A program made the position numbers and the translations under genes. Under the pieces are notes generated by a model. The model ran no database searches and had not been told where the DNA came from. It saw only the letters and a program-made list of their open reading frames with translations. A stretch of DNA of 64,000 bases from an uncultured Oscillospiraceae bacterium (GTDB lineage Bacteria; Bacillota; Clostridia; Oscillospirales; Oscillospiraceae), in the NCBI GenBank assembly GCA_934569045.1, contig CAKTJX010000002.1:1-64000 (forward strand). The letters run 5' to 3'. Shown in pieces: positions 17,465 to 26,827 of the stretch; position 1 is the first letter of the stretch, and each line of letters opens with the position of its first letter.

Positions 17465-18574
17465 ATGAAATATCTCTTTATCAATACCGTGGCCGGCTTC
17501 GGCAGCACGGGAAAGATCGTTCTGTCCGCCTGCGAGGCGCTGCAAGCCCAGGGCCACACCTGCGTCATCGCCTACGGGCGGCAGGCTGTGGATCGGGGCA
17601 TTCCCACCGCTGCCATCGGCAGCCCCTGGGACTACCGCCTCCACGCCCTGCGGCACCGGATTCTCGGCACCGGGGGCTTCGGCTCCAAGGCCGCCACCCG
17701 CCGTTTTCTGAACTGGGTCCGGGAATACGACCCGGACGTGATCTGGCTGCACAATCTCCACGGCTATTACATCCACTTAGGGCTGCTCTTTGACTACCTG
17801 CGCACCTGCGGCAAGCAAGTCCGCTGGACCCTCCACGACTGCTGGGCTTTCACCGGAAACTGCCCCTATTTTACCATGGCAGGCTGCGAGAAATGGCGCC
17901 ATGGCTGCGGCGGCTGTCCCCAGAAAAACCGCTACCCCAAGGCCCTGCTGGATGCCACCGCCGCAAACTACCGCCGCAAGAAGGCGCTCTTCACCGGCAT
18001 TCCCAACATGGTATTGGAGGTTCCCTCCCAATGGCTGGCGGCGCTGGTGAAGCAGAGCTTTCTGAAGGACTACCCCATCCGGGTGGTTCCCAATACGGTT
18101 GACCCCTCGATTTTCCGGCCCACCGCCGGGGATTTCCGGGAAAAGCACCACTTAGAAGGGAAATTCCTGGTTCTGGGCGTTGCCAATGTCTGGGAGCCCC
18201 GGAAGGGGCTGGCGGATCTGGTGCAGCTCTCCCGGCTGCTGCCGGAGGACTGCAAGGTCGTCCTGGTGGGCCTGACGGACGCCCAGCGGGCCGCCCTGCC
18301 CGGGAATATTCTGGGCCTGAACCGCACCGGCTCCGCCAGAGAATTAGCGGAAATCTATACCACCGCGGATGTCTACGTCTGCCCCAGCCTGGAGGAGACC
18401 TTCGGCATGACCGTTCTGGAGGCCGCCTGCTGCGGCACCACCCCCATTGTATATGAGGGCACCGCCTGCCAGGAGGTGGCTCTTGCCCACGGCGGCATCG
18501 CCGTGCCCAAAGGGGCGGAGAACCTGGCCCAGGCTGTGACAGAACAGATGCGCAAAGCACAGGAGGCATTATGA
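17465..18574 (+). CDS. Glycosyltransferase family 4 (WcaC-like)
   Basis: 369-aa GT4. N-terminal MKYLFINTVAGFGSTGKIV, then VRWTLHDCWAFTGNCPYF with a Cys-rich patch CEKWRHGCGGCPQKNRY (about residues 140-157) seen in colanic-acid-type WcaC relatives. The C-terminal domain has LGVANVWEPRKGL and the E-x7-E motif SLEETFGMTVLEA. ATG at 17465 with AAGGAG upstream, 24 bp after the previous gene. The stop overlaps the polymerase start (ATGA). Confidence 0.83.
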   Translation: MKYLFINTVAGFGSTGKIVLSACEALQAQGHTCVIAYGRQAVDRGIPTAAIGSPWDYRLHALRHRILGTGGFGSKAATRRFLNWVREYDPDVIWLHNLHGYYIHLGLLFDYLRTCGKQVRWTLHDCWAFTGNCPYFTMAGCEKWRHGCGGCPQKNRYPKALLDATAANYRRKKALFTGIPNMVLEVPSQWLAALVKQSFLKDYPIRVVPNTVDPSIFRPTAGDFREKHHLEGKFLVLGVANVWEPRKGLADLVQLSRLLPEDCKVVLVGLTDAQRAALPGNILGLNRTGSARELAEIYTTADVYVCPSLEETFGMTVLEAACCGTTPIVYEGTACQEVALAHGGIAVPKGAENLAQAVTEQMRKAQEAL

Positions 18575-19824
18575 TCGATCGGTATTCCTTCCCCCAGAAG
18601 CGGGCCTGGCAGGGGCTCTTTGCCCTGTACCTGTTTCTGATTCTGTACCTCGTGCGGGTGAGCCAGGTGTCTCACTATCTGCTGGGGTTCTACAGGGCCC
18701 AGGCCCTGACCATCGGCCTCACCGCCGTGGCGGTTATTGTCTTTTTTGCGGTACAGCGGAAGCACTGGCGCGCCATCGTGTGCAATCCGCGGATGGTTCT
18801 TCTTGCGGTGTTCTGTGCCGCCGCGCTGCTGCCCATGGTGTTCAAAAAAGACTATACCATGATGTATTTCAGCATCCTGTTCAGCATGGTTCTGGGGCTT
18901 TTCTTCTCCTATTTTCTCTCCTGCCGCCGGGCGGCAAAATATTATGTTCTGATTCTGCTGGTGCTGGCTGTCTGGTCCCTGCTGTGCATTGGGCTGCTGC
19001 GGCCGCTGGCGGACCGGGGGCTGCTGCCCGCCCCGGTGTTTTCCAATGAGTACGGTGGGAAATTCTATAATTTCCTGCTCTGCTTCTCCCCCATCACCTT
19101 TGCCCGGGAGCGGAATTTCGGTATTTTCCGGGAGCCCGGTGTCTATCAGTTTTTCCTGTTTCTGGCCCTGTATCTGACCTGCTATCAGGTGGAGTGGGAA
19201 AAGGAAGCCCATATGTGGATCGCCGCGGCGATTCTCTCCATCACCCTGCTCACCACCTTCGCCACCGGCGGCATCGCCGCGGCGGCCCTGTTCCTGCTGG
19301 CGGTCTACTTTGACAAAAAGGTCTACAAGACAAAGCCCGGGAAGATTTTTACCGTGGCCGCCTTGTTGCTGCTGGCGGTGTTTGCGGCCTATCTGCTGAT
19401 TGCCAAGCCCAGTCTCTATACTTACTTCAAGCTGATGCTTTTAAAGCTGCAGCCGGGCAACTCCTCCTCGGAGGACCGGCTGGAGAGCATCCGGTTCAAT
19501 CTGTACTGCATTCAGTGGTCCCCCTTTTTGGGTCGGACCGTGTCCTATATTCTGGAAACCGTCACCCACAACACCAGCTCCTCCACCATCCTCATCGGCA
19601 TTCTGGGGGTGCTGGGCGGGTCTGTGAACATCGTCGCCTGGCTGTTCCTGATCTTCCGTGGAAAGGGCAGCATCCCCGCGAAAATCGTCAGTCTCGTGAC
19701 CCTGGCCGTCACCTTTAACACCCAGAATCTCGCCTCGGACCCTTTCCTGTGGATTTTCCCCGTCATGGCCATGACGGAGGGCATTCTGGAATTCCTGCCG
19801 AAAATTGCCAAAAAGCAAGCTTAG
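18571..19824 (+). CDS. O-antigen polymerase/ligase-like membrane protein (Wzy candidate)
   Basis: 417-aa polytopic membrane protein with about ten to twelve hydrophobic helices and a larger extracytoplasmic loop near residues 150-205 that contains NFGIFREPGVYQFFLFLALY. This arrangement and motif are typical of the O-antigen ligase/polymerase (Wzy_C/RfaL) family. In a Wzx/Wzy pathway it would join lipid-linked repeat units outside the membrane. It is the only polymerase-like gene in the cluster. Sequence conservation in this family is low, so the call rests on topology, the loop motif and context. Confidence 0.72.
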   Translation: MIDRYSFPQKRAWQGLFALYLFLILYLVRVSQVSHYLLGFYRAQALTIGLTAVAVIVFFAVQRKHWRAIVCNPRMVLLAVFCAAALLPMVFKKDYTMMYFSILFSMVLGLFFSYFLSCRRAAKYYVLILLVLAVWSLLCIGLLRPLADRGLLPAPVFSNEYGGKFYNFLLCFSPITFARERNFGIFREPGVYQFFLFLALYLTCYQVEWEKEAHMWIAAAILSITLLTTFATGGIAAAALFLLAVYFDKKVYKTKPGKIFTVAALLLLAVFAAYLLIAKPSLYTYFKLMLLKLQPGNSSSEDRLESIRFNLYCIQWSPFLGRTVSYILETVTHNTSSSTILIGILGVLGGSVNIVAWLFLIFRGKGSIPAKIVSLVTLAVTFNTQNLASDPFLWIFPVMAMTEGILEFLPKIAKKQA

Positions 19825-19832
19825 GAGGCATT

Positions 19833-20999
19833 ATGCACGTTATTTACGCCGTCACCACCTGCTCGGAGCGGACTTATCAGAAGCTCTTCGCGGACGTTCC
19901 CAGCAAGCCCGCCTTTCAGTCCCAGAAATATCACCGGCTCCTCATTGAGGGGCTGGCGGCCCACTGTCCGGTGGACGTGGCGGCCACGCTGCCGGTAAAC
20001 CGGGACTGGCTGAAGGAAGATGCCCTGCGCCTGCCCCCGGAGGAGGAGGGCGGCGCCCGGTATCACTACGTCAGCGCTTACGTAAGCCCCCTGCGGCGGT
20101 ATCTGGCGGGGGGCTGGGAAACATACCGGATGGTGCGGAAGCTGGCGAAGCCCGACAGCGTGGTATTCGTGGACTGTCTGAACTGCACCACCGCCTTTTT
20201 CGCCCAGCTGGCCGCCCGGCGGGCGGGCTGCCGGTGCGTAGGCATCGTCACCGATCTGCCGGATATGCTGGACTACTCCCGGGCTTACCGTACCCTTACC
20301 AACCGGGTGCTCGCCCGGTGCACGGACTATGTGCTGCTGACAGAGCAGATGAACAGCCGCGTCAATCCCAAAGGTAGGCCCCACGTCATTCTGGAGGGCC
20401 ACGCTGACATTGCCATGGCAGATAAGGACCCGGCTAAGGTTCTCAAGCGCAGCCCCCGGACCTGCCTCTATGCCGGCAGCGTCCGGAAACTCTACGGGCT
20501 CCACACCCTGGTGGAGGGCTTCCGGCTGGCAAAGCTTCCCGACACCCAACTGGTGATCTACGGCCCCGGGGACTATGTGCCGGAGCTGGAAAAGATTGCC
20601 GCGGAGGATCATCGCATCGTCTACGGTGGGATGCTCCTGAGCAGTCAGGTGGTGGAGAAGGAAATGGAGGCCGCGCTTCTGGTCAACCCCCGGCCCACGG
20701 ACGAGGAATACGTTCAGTACTCCTTCCCCTCCAAAACCATGGAATATATGGCCTCCGGTACGCCGGTGCTCACCACCGCCCTGCCGGGGATGCCCAAGGA
20801 ATACCTGCCCTATGTGAACCTGATCCGGGAGGAGACTCCCCAGGGGGTGGCAAAGGCGCTGGAGGAGGTGCTGTCCCGGCCCCCGGAGGCTCTGGCGGAG
20901 CAGGGGCGGCAGGCGAGGCGATTCGTCCTGGAGCAGCGAAACAACGTGGTTCAGGCGAAAAAAATTCTCGCCATGCTGGATTCGACAGAAAGGAATTGA
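19833..20999 (+). CDS. Glycosyltransferase family 4
   Basis: 388-aa GT-B transferase. N-terminal MHVIYAVTTCSERTYQKLF, middle VGIVTDLPDML, donor domain LYAGSVRKLYGLHTLVEGF, LVIYGPGDYVPEL and FPSKTMEYMASGTPVLTTALPGMP. It has no signal or membrane span, so it is probably peripheral on the inner face. ATG at 19833 after TTAGGAGG; 8 bp from the polymerase gene. Confidence 0.82.
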   Translation: MHVIYAVTTCSERTYQKLFADVPSKPAFQSQKYHRLLIEGLAAHCPVDVAATLPVNRDWLKEDALRLPPEEEGGARYHYVSAYVSPLRRYLAGGWETYRMVRKLAKPDSVVFVDCLNCTTAFFAQLAARRAGCRCVGIVTDLPDMLDYSRAYRTLTNRVLARCTDYVLLTEQMNSRVNPKGRPHVILEGHADIAMADKDPAKVLKRSPRTCLYAGSVRKLYGLHTLVEGFRLAKLPDTQLVIYGPGDYVPELEKIAAEDHRIVYGGMLLSSQVVEKEMEAALLVNPRPTDEEYVQYSFPSKTMEYMASGTPVLTTALPGMPKEYLPYVNLIREETPQGVAKALEEVLSRPPEALAEQGRQARRFVLEQRNNVVQAKKILAMLDSTERN

Positions 21000-21003
21000 G
21001 GCC

Positions 21004-22266
21004 ATGCGGATTCTATGGCTGTGCAATATGCTTCCCGGGCCCGTGCAGCGTGCCCGCACAGGCAAGGACGGCGGCGGGCTGTGGGTAGACCATGTGCTCA
21101 CCGACCTGCTGAACCAGCCGGGGGTACAGCTCCATGTGCTGGGCCGCTCCGGCGATGCCGCCCAGGGGCAGGTAAGCCAAAATTTCAGCTTTTGCGGCTT
21201 CCCGGAGCCGGTGCTTCATCGGTATGACCGGGAATTAGAAGATCTCTTCCGCCGGGAGCTGGAAGATTTCCGGCCTGATATTATCCACATCTGGGGCACG
21301 GAATACGGCCACTGTCTCGCCATGCTGCGGGTCTGTCAGGCAAAGGGACTGTTGGAGCAAACCATCGTCAGCATCCAGGGCCTCTGCGGCGTCTACGCCC
21401 GGCACTATGCCGAGGGTCTGCCGGAAAATGTGATCTCCGGCAGCAGCCTCCGGGACTTTCTCCGCCACGACAATATCGCCATGCAGCGCCAGCGCTATAC
21501 CCAGCGGGGACAGCTGGAAGCGGAGGCTCTCTCCCTTGCCCGCCACGTCATTGGCCGCACGGATTGGGACAGGGCCTGCTGCGATATGCTCGCCCCCCAG
21601 GCCCAATACCACCTTTGCAACGAAACCCTCCGGGAGCCCTTTTACGACGGCTCATGGCAATATAGCGTCTGCCAAAAGCACAGCATTTTCACCTCCAGCC
21701 TCTACACTCCCGTCAAGGGCTTTCACTATCTCCTAGAAGCCCTGCCCCTGGTGCTGCGCCGCTATCCCGACGCGGTTATCTCCGTGCCGGGGCCCGATAT
21801 CTTCCACGTCACGGGAAAAAGCCGTCTGCTGGAGCAGACCTACCACGGTTACCTGCGAAAATACGCCCAGGCCCACGGGCTCACGGACAAAGTGCGCTTC
21901 CTGGGCCACCTGGGGCCGGAGGAAATGAAGCGGGCCTACCTGCAATGCAATGTCTTCACCCTGCCCTCCACCATTGAGAACTCCCCCAATTCCCTGGGAG
22001 AGGCCATGCTGCTGGGGGTTCCCTGCGCGGCAGCGGATGTGGGCGGCGTGACCACCATGCTCCGCCCTGGGGAAGAAGGACTGGTATACCAGTCCACCGC
22101 CCCCTATATGCTGGCCCAGGCCATCTGCCGCGTCTTTGCGCTGGAAGGAAAAGCAGAGTCCCTGGGCCGGGCCGCCCAGGCCCACGCCCGGAGAACCCAC
22201 GATCCTGCGGGGAATTTGGCGGCGCTGCTGTCCATCTACACCGAACTGCAATCCAAGGAGGGGTGA
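21004..22266 (+). CDS. Glycosyltransferase family 4
   Basis: 420-aa GT4. Starts MRILWLCNMLPGPVQRA; contains IIHIWGTEYGH; the donor-site half has VRFLGHLGPEEMKRAYLQCNVFTLPS followed by the E-x7-E motif ENSPNSLGEAMLLGVPCAA. ATG at 21004, 4 bp beyond the previous stop, behind AAAGGAATTG. It is probably an internal transferase of the repeat unit. Confidence 0.83.
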   Translation: MRILWLCNMLPGPVQRARTGKDGGGLWVDHVLTDLLNQPGVQLHVLGRSGDAAQGQVSQNFSFCGFPEPVLHRYDRELEDLFRRELEDFRPDIIHIWGTEYGHCLAMLRVCQAKGLLEQTIVSIQGLCGVYARHYAEGLPENVISGSSLRDFLRHDNIAMQRQRYTQRGQLEAEALSLARHVIGRTDWDRACCDMLAPQAQYHLCNETLREPFYDGSWQYSVCQKHSIFTSSLYTPVKGFHYLLEALPLVLRRYPDAVISVPGPDIFHVTGKSRLLEQTYHGYLRKYAQAHGLTDKVRFLGHLGPEEMKRAYLQCNVFTLPSTIENSPNSLGEAMLLGVPCAAADVGGVTTMLRPGEEGLVYQSTAPYMLAQAICRVFALEGKAESLGRAAQAHARRTHDPAGNLAALLSIYTELQSKEG

Positions 22267-22269
22267 ACC

Positions 22270-23253
22270 GTGCCCAAGCCCGATATCAGCGTTATCATCC
22301 CGGTCTACAATGTGGAGCGCTATCTGAAGCGCTGCACCGACTCCGTCCGCTCCCAGCGGGGGCCCCTGTTGGAGATCATCCTGGTGGATGACGGCTCCAA
22401 GGACCGCTCCGGCGCCATTTGCGACGAGATCGCCGCCGCGGACAGCCGGGTGCGGGTGCTCCACAAGCCCAACGGCGGCCTGAGCAGCGCCCGGAACGCG
22501 GGGCTGGATATGGCCCAGGGGGAATTCATCTCCTTTGTGGACAGCGACGACTATTTAGAGCCCGACACCTACCGGGATATGCTGCACCTGGCCCAGAAAT
22601 TCGGCACCAAGCTGGTCTGCGCCGGACGCTACGATGTGGACAGCGAAACCGGGGAGAAGGTACGTGGCCTCTGCCCGGAAAAAGAAGCTCTGCTCTCGGG
22701 GGAAAATCTGGTGCGCCGCATCTTCACCTGGAACCAGGTGGACACCGCCGCCTGGGACAAGCTCTTCGCCGTCTCCCTCTTTGGTTCCCTCCGGTTCCCG
22801 GAGGGGGTCATCTGCGAGGATGTGCCCGTTATTTACAAGCTCTGCCTCCGCTCCGGTTCCGCGGCCATGCTGCCCCGGCCTGTGTACAACTACTTCCACC
22901 GCCCGGACTCCATCACCACCGCCAGCGTCAGCGAAAAGAATTTCCATTTTGCGGCCCACGCCCAGGAAATTCTGGAAGATGTGACCCGCACCGCCCCCCA
23001 GCTGGTGCCGGAGGCCACCTATCTGCTGGTCCGGTCTCTGGCCCACCCCATGCAGCTGTGCATCACCGCCGGGGTCCGGGAACAGTATCGGGCCCAGTAT
23101 GACGACTGCAAAAAGAAGCTCTCGGAGCAGCTGCCCTTCCTGCGCACCAGCCCCCTGTTCTCCAAGAAGGAGCGGCAGCTCTATACCCTGCTGGCCCTGG
23201 GGCTCTACGAACCGGCCTGGCAGGTCCACTGTTTTCTGAAAAAGCAAAAATAG
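22270..23253 (+). CDS. Glycosyltransferase family 2
   Basis: 327-aa GT-A transferase, EpsJ-like. PDISVIIPVYNVERYLKRC opens the nucleotide-binding fold; EIILVDDGSKDRSG and SFVDSDDYLEPD supply the Asp residues, including the metal-binding DxD-like DSDD; the C-terminal part is variable. The start is GTG at 22270 behind AAGGAGGGGTGAACC. It is the only inverting GT-A enzyme in the cluster. Confidence 0.9.
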   Translation: MPKPDISVIIPVYNVERYLKRCTDSVRSQRGPLLEIILVDDGSKDRSGAICDEIAAADSRVRVLHKPNGGLSSARNAGLDMAQGEFISFVDSDDYLEPDTYRDMLHLAQKFGTKLVCAGRYDVDSETGEKVRGLCPEKEALLSGENLVRRIFTWNQVDTAAWDKLFAVSLFGSLRFPEGVICEDVPVIYKLCLRSGSAAMLPRPVYNYFHRPDSITTASVSEKNFHFAAHAQEILEDVTRTAPQLVPEATYLLVRSLAHPMQLCITAGVREQYRAQYDDCKKKLSEQLPFLRTSPLFSKKERQLYTLLALGLYEPAWQVHCFLKKQK

Positions 23254-23263
23254 GAAGCATCCC

Positions 23264-24652
23264 ATGAAAAAACGAAACCGCGTCAGTATCCTCAACATTG
23301 TAAGCACCTGCCTGCTCTACGGCATCTCTATTTTCACCGCCCCCCTGTTCTCCCGGCTCCTGGGCACCGACGGCTACGGGGCCGTGTCCAATTACACCGT
23401 CTGGGTCAGCATCCTCGCCATTGTGGCGACGCTGCAAACCCAGGGCACCCTGGCCCCCGCAAGGGTAGAATACGACGAGGAAAAGCAGAGCGCCTACCAG
23501 TCCAGCGTTATGGGCCTGTCCTTCTGCGTGTTCGCCCTGGTGACAGCCCTGATTGTGCTGTTTCTGAAGCCCATTACACGGGCTCTGGATTTAAGTCCCT
23601 TCTTTATCGCCCTGATCCTCTTCCAGGCCATTGGCACCTTCGGCATCAACTTTATGAACACCAAGCTGACCTACGAAATGAAGGCCGGGCGGAATATGCT
23701 GCTGTCCCTGGGCACCAGCCTCGGCACCCTGGGGCTCTCCCTGGTGCTGGTGCTGACGCTGCCGGAGGATGTGAAATACTACGGGCGCATTCTGGCCATC
23801 GCGGCGGTTTACGGCTGCTTAGGGCTTGGCATGTGCGCCGCCGTGTTCCGGAGCGGGCGGACGTTTTACAACCGGGAATACTGGAAATTCTGCATTCCCC
23901 TGGCCATTCCCCTGGTCTTCTACAACCTGGCGGACCTGCTGCTGGGCCACAGCGACGTGGTGATGCTTCGGCAGATGCTGAGCCAGAGCGACAGCGGCAT
24001 CTACAATATGGCCTATCAGCTGGGCACCATCCTCTTCACCCTCTTCACCGCCCTGAACAATTCCTGGGTGGCCTTCTTCTATGAGGACTACAAGCGGGGC
24101 CGGGAGGAAGATGTGCTCCGGCAGTCCCGGAACTTTCTGGAGCTCTTTACAGTGCTGAGCATGGGCTTCGTACTGCTGTGCCGGGAGGTCTACCACCTCT
24201 ACGCCCGGCAGGACTACTGGGCCTCCACCGATGCCATCGCCCTGTTCGCCGCCAGCCACTACCTGAATTTTCTGTGTACCTTCCCCGTAAACTACGAATA
24301 CTACCACAAGAAGGTCAAAATGGTGGCCGCCGCCACCATTCTCTCCTCAGTGGTCAACATTGGGCTCAACTATCTTTTGATTTCCCGCATCGGGATGCTG
24401 GGGGCGGCGCTGGCGACAGTGCTCTCCCACAGCCTGCAATTTACCGTCCACTTCTGCTACACCCGTTTCATTCTTGGAAAGCGGGACTATCCATTTGGGG
24501 CCAGGCTCTGGGGCCCCTACGCGCTGATCTTTCTGGCAGCGCTGGCGCTCAGCTACGGTGCCCAGGGGCTCCCTCTGGTTCGCTGGGGGCTGGGAGCTTG
24601 TGTCGGCATGTGGGAGCTGCTGCGCATCCGCAGGCGCAAGGCGCTGATTTAG
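23264..24652 (+). CDS. Polysaccharide flippase (Wzx-like, MOP superfamily)
   Basis: 462-aa polytopic membrane protein with roughly 12 to 14 helices. The N-terminus SILNIVSTCLLYGISIFTAPLFSRLLGTDGYGAVSNY is the classic Wzx/MviN start (multi-residue loop with LGTxxYG). It is expected to flip undecaprenyl-linked repeat units to the outer face. With the candidate polymerase at 18571 it defines a Wzx/Wzy-type pathway. ATG at 23264 behind AGGAAGC. Confidence 0.88.
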   Translation: MKKRNRVSILNIVSTCLLYGISIFTAPLFSRLLGTDGYGAVSNYTVWVSILAIVATLQTQGTLAPARVEYDEEKQSAYQSSVMGLSFCVFALVTALIVLFLKPITRALDLSPFFIALILFQAIGTFGINFMNTKLTYEMKAGRNMLLSLGTSLGTLGLSLVLVLTLPEDVKYYGRILAIAAVYGCLGLGMCAAVFRSGRTFYNREYWKFCIPLAIPLVFYNLADLLLGHSDVVMLRQMLSQSDSGIYNMAYQLGTILFTLFTALNNSWVAFFYEDYKRGREEDVLRQSRNFLELFTVLSMGFVLLCREVYHLYARQDYWASTDAIALFAASHYLNFLCTFPVNYEYYHKKVKMVAAATILSSVVNIGLNYLLISRIGMLGAALATVLSHSLQFTVHFCYTRFILGKRDYPFGARLWGPYALIFLAALALSYGAQGLPLVRWGLGACVGMWELLRIRRRKALI

Positions 24653-24670
24653 AGGAATGGAGGGAGTCCA

Positions 24671-25804
24671 TTGTCTGAAAAAAAGATCCTGTTTGTGGCA
24701 ACGGTGGTGAAGACCCACATTGCCCAATTTCATCTGCCCTACTTAAAAATGCTGAAGGAAATGGGCTGGGAAACCGCTGTGGCCGCCCGGAACGACTACG
24801 AGAATCCGGCGGACTGCGTCATCCCCTGCTGTGACCGGTACTACCCTGTAGACTTCGCCCGGAATCCGCTGAAAAAGGAAAATCTCGCCGCCTACCGGGA
24901 ACTGAAGCGGATTATTCAGGAGAACCATTTTGACGTGATCCACTGCCACACCCCCGTGGCCGCCATTCTCACCCGGCTGGCCGCCAGGAAGGCCCGGAAG
25001 CAGGGCTGCAAGGTGCTCTACACTGTCCACGGGATGCATTTTTACAAGGGCGCGCCCCTTGTAAACTGGCTGGTCTACTTCCCCGCCGAGTGGATTAGTT
25101 CCTTCTATACCGATGTGCTCATCACCATCAATCAGGAGGATTACCGCTTCGCCCAGAAGCACCTCCACGCAAAGCGTGTGGAGTACGTCCGGGGCGTGGG
25201 CGTTCCCCTGGAGCGCTTCCAGGCGGGCACCGCCGAGCGGCTGTCTACGCGCGCCGCCCTGGGGCTGAAGGATGGTGATTTTGCCCTGCTGTCCGTAGCG
25301 GAAATGACCAAAAACAAGAATCATAAAATGATGATGCAGGCCATGACCCTGGTGCCGGACAAGCGCATCCACCTGTTCTGCGCCGGACGGGGCCAGGAGC
25401 TGGAAAACAACAAAGCCCTGTGCGCCCACTTAGGGCTCCAGGACCGGGTACACTTTTTGGGCTATCGGTCCGATGTGCCGGACCTGTACGCCGCGGCGGA
25501 TGCTTTCCTCTTTATCTCCTTCCGGGAAGGGCTGTCCCTGTCGCTGATGGAGGCCATGTCCAGCGGCCTGCCCTCCATCGTCAGCCCCATCCGGGGCAAT
25601 GTAGACCTGATTGAAGACGGGAAAGAGGGCCTCTACGCTGCTCTGACCCCGGAGGCCGTGGCCCACGCCATCCGCACCCTGGCAGAAAACCCGGAGGAAT
25701 GCCGCCGCCTGGGCGATGCCGCCAAAGAGAAGGTCCAGGCCTTCAGCCTGGAAAAGGTCTCCGCGCAGATGCGGGAAATCTACTACTCTGTGTGCCCGGA
25801 ATAG
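24671..25804 (+). CDS. Glycosyltransferase family 4 (EpsD-like)
   Basis: 377-aa GT4, last gene of the operon. SEKKILFVATVVKTHIAQFHLPYLKML, VIHCHTPVAAILTRLAAR and LYTVHGMHFYKGAP are typical of EpsD/CapM-like enzymes. The donor half has LFCAGRGQELENN, FLGYRSDVPDLYAAAD and the E-x7-E motif FREGLSLSLMEAMSSGLPSIVS. The start is TTG at 24671 behind GGAGGG. It is followed by a repeat element and a terminator at 26031. Confidence 0.87.
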   Translation: MSEKKILFVATVVKTHIAQFHLPYLKMLKEMGWETAVAARNDYENPADCVIPCCDRYYPVDFARNPLKKENLAAYRELKRIIQENHFDVIHCHTPVAAILTRLAARKARKQGCKVLYTVHGMHFYKGAPLVNWLVYFPAEWISSFYTDVLITINQEDYRFAQKHLHAKRVEYVRGVGVPLERFQAGTAERLSTRAALGLKDGDFALLSVAEMTKNKNHKMMMQAMTLVPDKRIHLFCAGRGQELENNKALCAHLGLQDRVHFLGYRSDVPDLYAAADAFLFISFREGLSLSLMEAMSSGLPSIVSPIRGNVDLIEDGKEGLYAALTPEAVAHAIRTLAENPEECRRLGDAAKEKVQAFSLEKVSAQMREIYYSVCPE

Positions 25805-25863
25805 CAATCGATATATTTGCCATGAAAATGTTTGCAATTCCGTAGGATCTTGCGGGAGCGAAT

Positions 25864-26004
25864 AACTTTTGAGCCTCGTAGGGGCGGCTATTAGCCGCCC
25901 GGAAGGTATCGAAGGTGAACTGTAAAAACCAAACGCGCAAGCCCTGTCACCTCCGGGCGGCTGGTAGCCGCCCCTACAGGCCTTCCACGTCTGGTTCGCA
26001 TTTC
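25864..26004. repeat. MITE-like palindromic element, type II (copy B)
   Basis: The core begins CTTTTGAGCCTCGTAGGGGCGGC and carries the two GGGCGGCT.TAGCCGCCC arms. The interior (GTGAACTGTAAAAACCAAACGC) is nearly identical to the copy at 26820 in the same orientation. The right end TTCGCATTTC matches the inverted terminus of the family weakly; the left end is diverged. It fills most of the 25805-26143 gap together with the terminator at 26031 and the regulator operator. Confidence 0.75.
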
Positions 26005-26030
26005 TATTGAACACTTTACCCAAACTGATC

Positions 26031-26091
26031 CCCCCGGATTTGTAGGATGCTCCAAAAATCACCGAGCGTCTTGCAATCCGGGGGCTTTTCT
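26031..26091 (+). terminator. Candidate terminator of the polysaccharide operon
   Basis: Inverted repeat CCCCCGGATT (26031-26040) / AATCCGGGGG (26075-26084) with a long loop, followed by CTTTTCT. It lies 226 bp after the last operon gene and after the repeat element. Confidence 0.55.
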
Positions 26092-26129
26092 GTTACCATT
26101 GGCCTGTAAGCCAATGGCTTGCAGGCCAA
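26071..26129 (+). promoter_or_regulatory. Weak promoter and palindromic operator upstream of tetR-family gene
   Basis: TTGCAA (26071-26076), 17 bp, TACCAT (26094-26099) with an extended TGT. Directly after it lies a 31-bp near-perfect palindrome, TTGGCCTGTAAGCC-AAT-GGCTTGCAGGCCAA (26099-26129), only 14 bp before the ATG. The position over the expected transcription start fits an autoregulatory TetR operator; this is inference. Confidence 0.55.
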
Positions 26130-26143
26130 AAGGAGTGTGAAGC

Positions 26144-26827
26144 ATGGCCCATACAGAAGTCAGCGCCCCCACCAAAAAGCGGATTTTGCAGACCTGCGTC
26201 CGTTTGTTTTTGGAAAAGGGCTATCAGAAAACCACGATGAGCGAAATTCTGCGGGAGAGCGGGGTTTCCAACAGCAGCTTTCAGAATATCTTCGGCAGCA
26301 AGGACGGAGTGGTGATGGAGCTCACCGCCTTTATGTTCTCCGGCCAGTTCGGGGCCGCCCGGAGCGCCGCGGGGTCGCTGCCCCCGGTGTGCGTTTACGC
26401 GGTGGAGACCGCCATCCAGCTGACTCTGACGGAGCTCAACGAGAACCTGCGGGAAATCTATGTCCGCTCTTACACTCAGCCCCAGATTTCGGACTACATC
26501 TTCCGGGAGACTGCCAAGGAGCTGGAAAAAATCTTCTCCCCCTACCTGCCGGGCCTGATCCCCCAGGATTTTTACCGCCTGGAAATCGGCTCCGCCGGGA
26601 TCATGCGAGCCTACATGGCCCGGCCTTGTGACGGGGAAATGACGCTGGAACAGAAGCTCCACAGCTTCTTGCAGTTGAGTCTGCGGGCCTACAGTGTCCC
26701 CCAGGGAGAGATTGACCGGGCCATCGCCATTGTAGACAGCCTGGATATCCGCGCCATCTCCCAGCAGGTGCTCCAAAAGCTGCTGGCCTCTTTGCAAATG
26801 TACTTTGAATTCACCCTGCCAATGTGA
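26144..26827 (+). CDS. TetR family transcriptional regulator
   Basis: 227-aa regulator. Residues 10-57 form the TetR helix-turn-helix (TKKRILQTCVRLFLEKGYQKTTMSEILRESGVSNSSFQNIFGSKDGVV); the rest is an unassigned ligand-binding helical domain. It begins at an ATG behind AAAGGAG. A strong palindrome lies over its promoter. No efflux or metabolic gene is adjacent; the next gene is a secreted repeat protein across a repeat element, so the target is uncertain. The TGA stop lies inside the left terminus of the element starting at 26820, so the last residues (LPM) are encoded partly by element sequence. Confidence 0.85.
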   Translation: MAHTEVSAPTKKRILQTCVRLFLEKGYQKTTMSEILRESGVSNSSFQNIFGSKDGVVMELTAFMFSGQFGAARSAAGSLPPVCVYAVETAIQLTLTELNENLREIYVRSYTQPQISDYIFRETAKELEKIFSPYLPGLIPQDFYRLEIGSAGIMRAYMARPCDGEMTLEQKLHSFLQLSLRAYSVPQGEIDRAIAIVDSLDIRAISQQVLQKLLASLQMYFEFTLPM

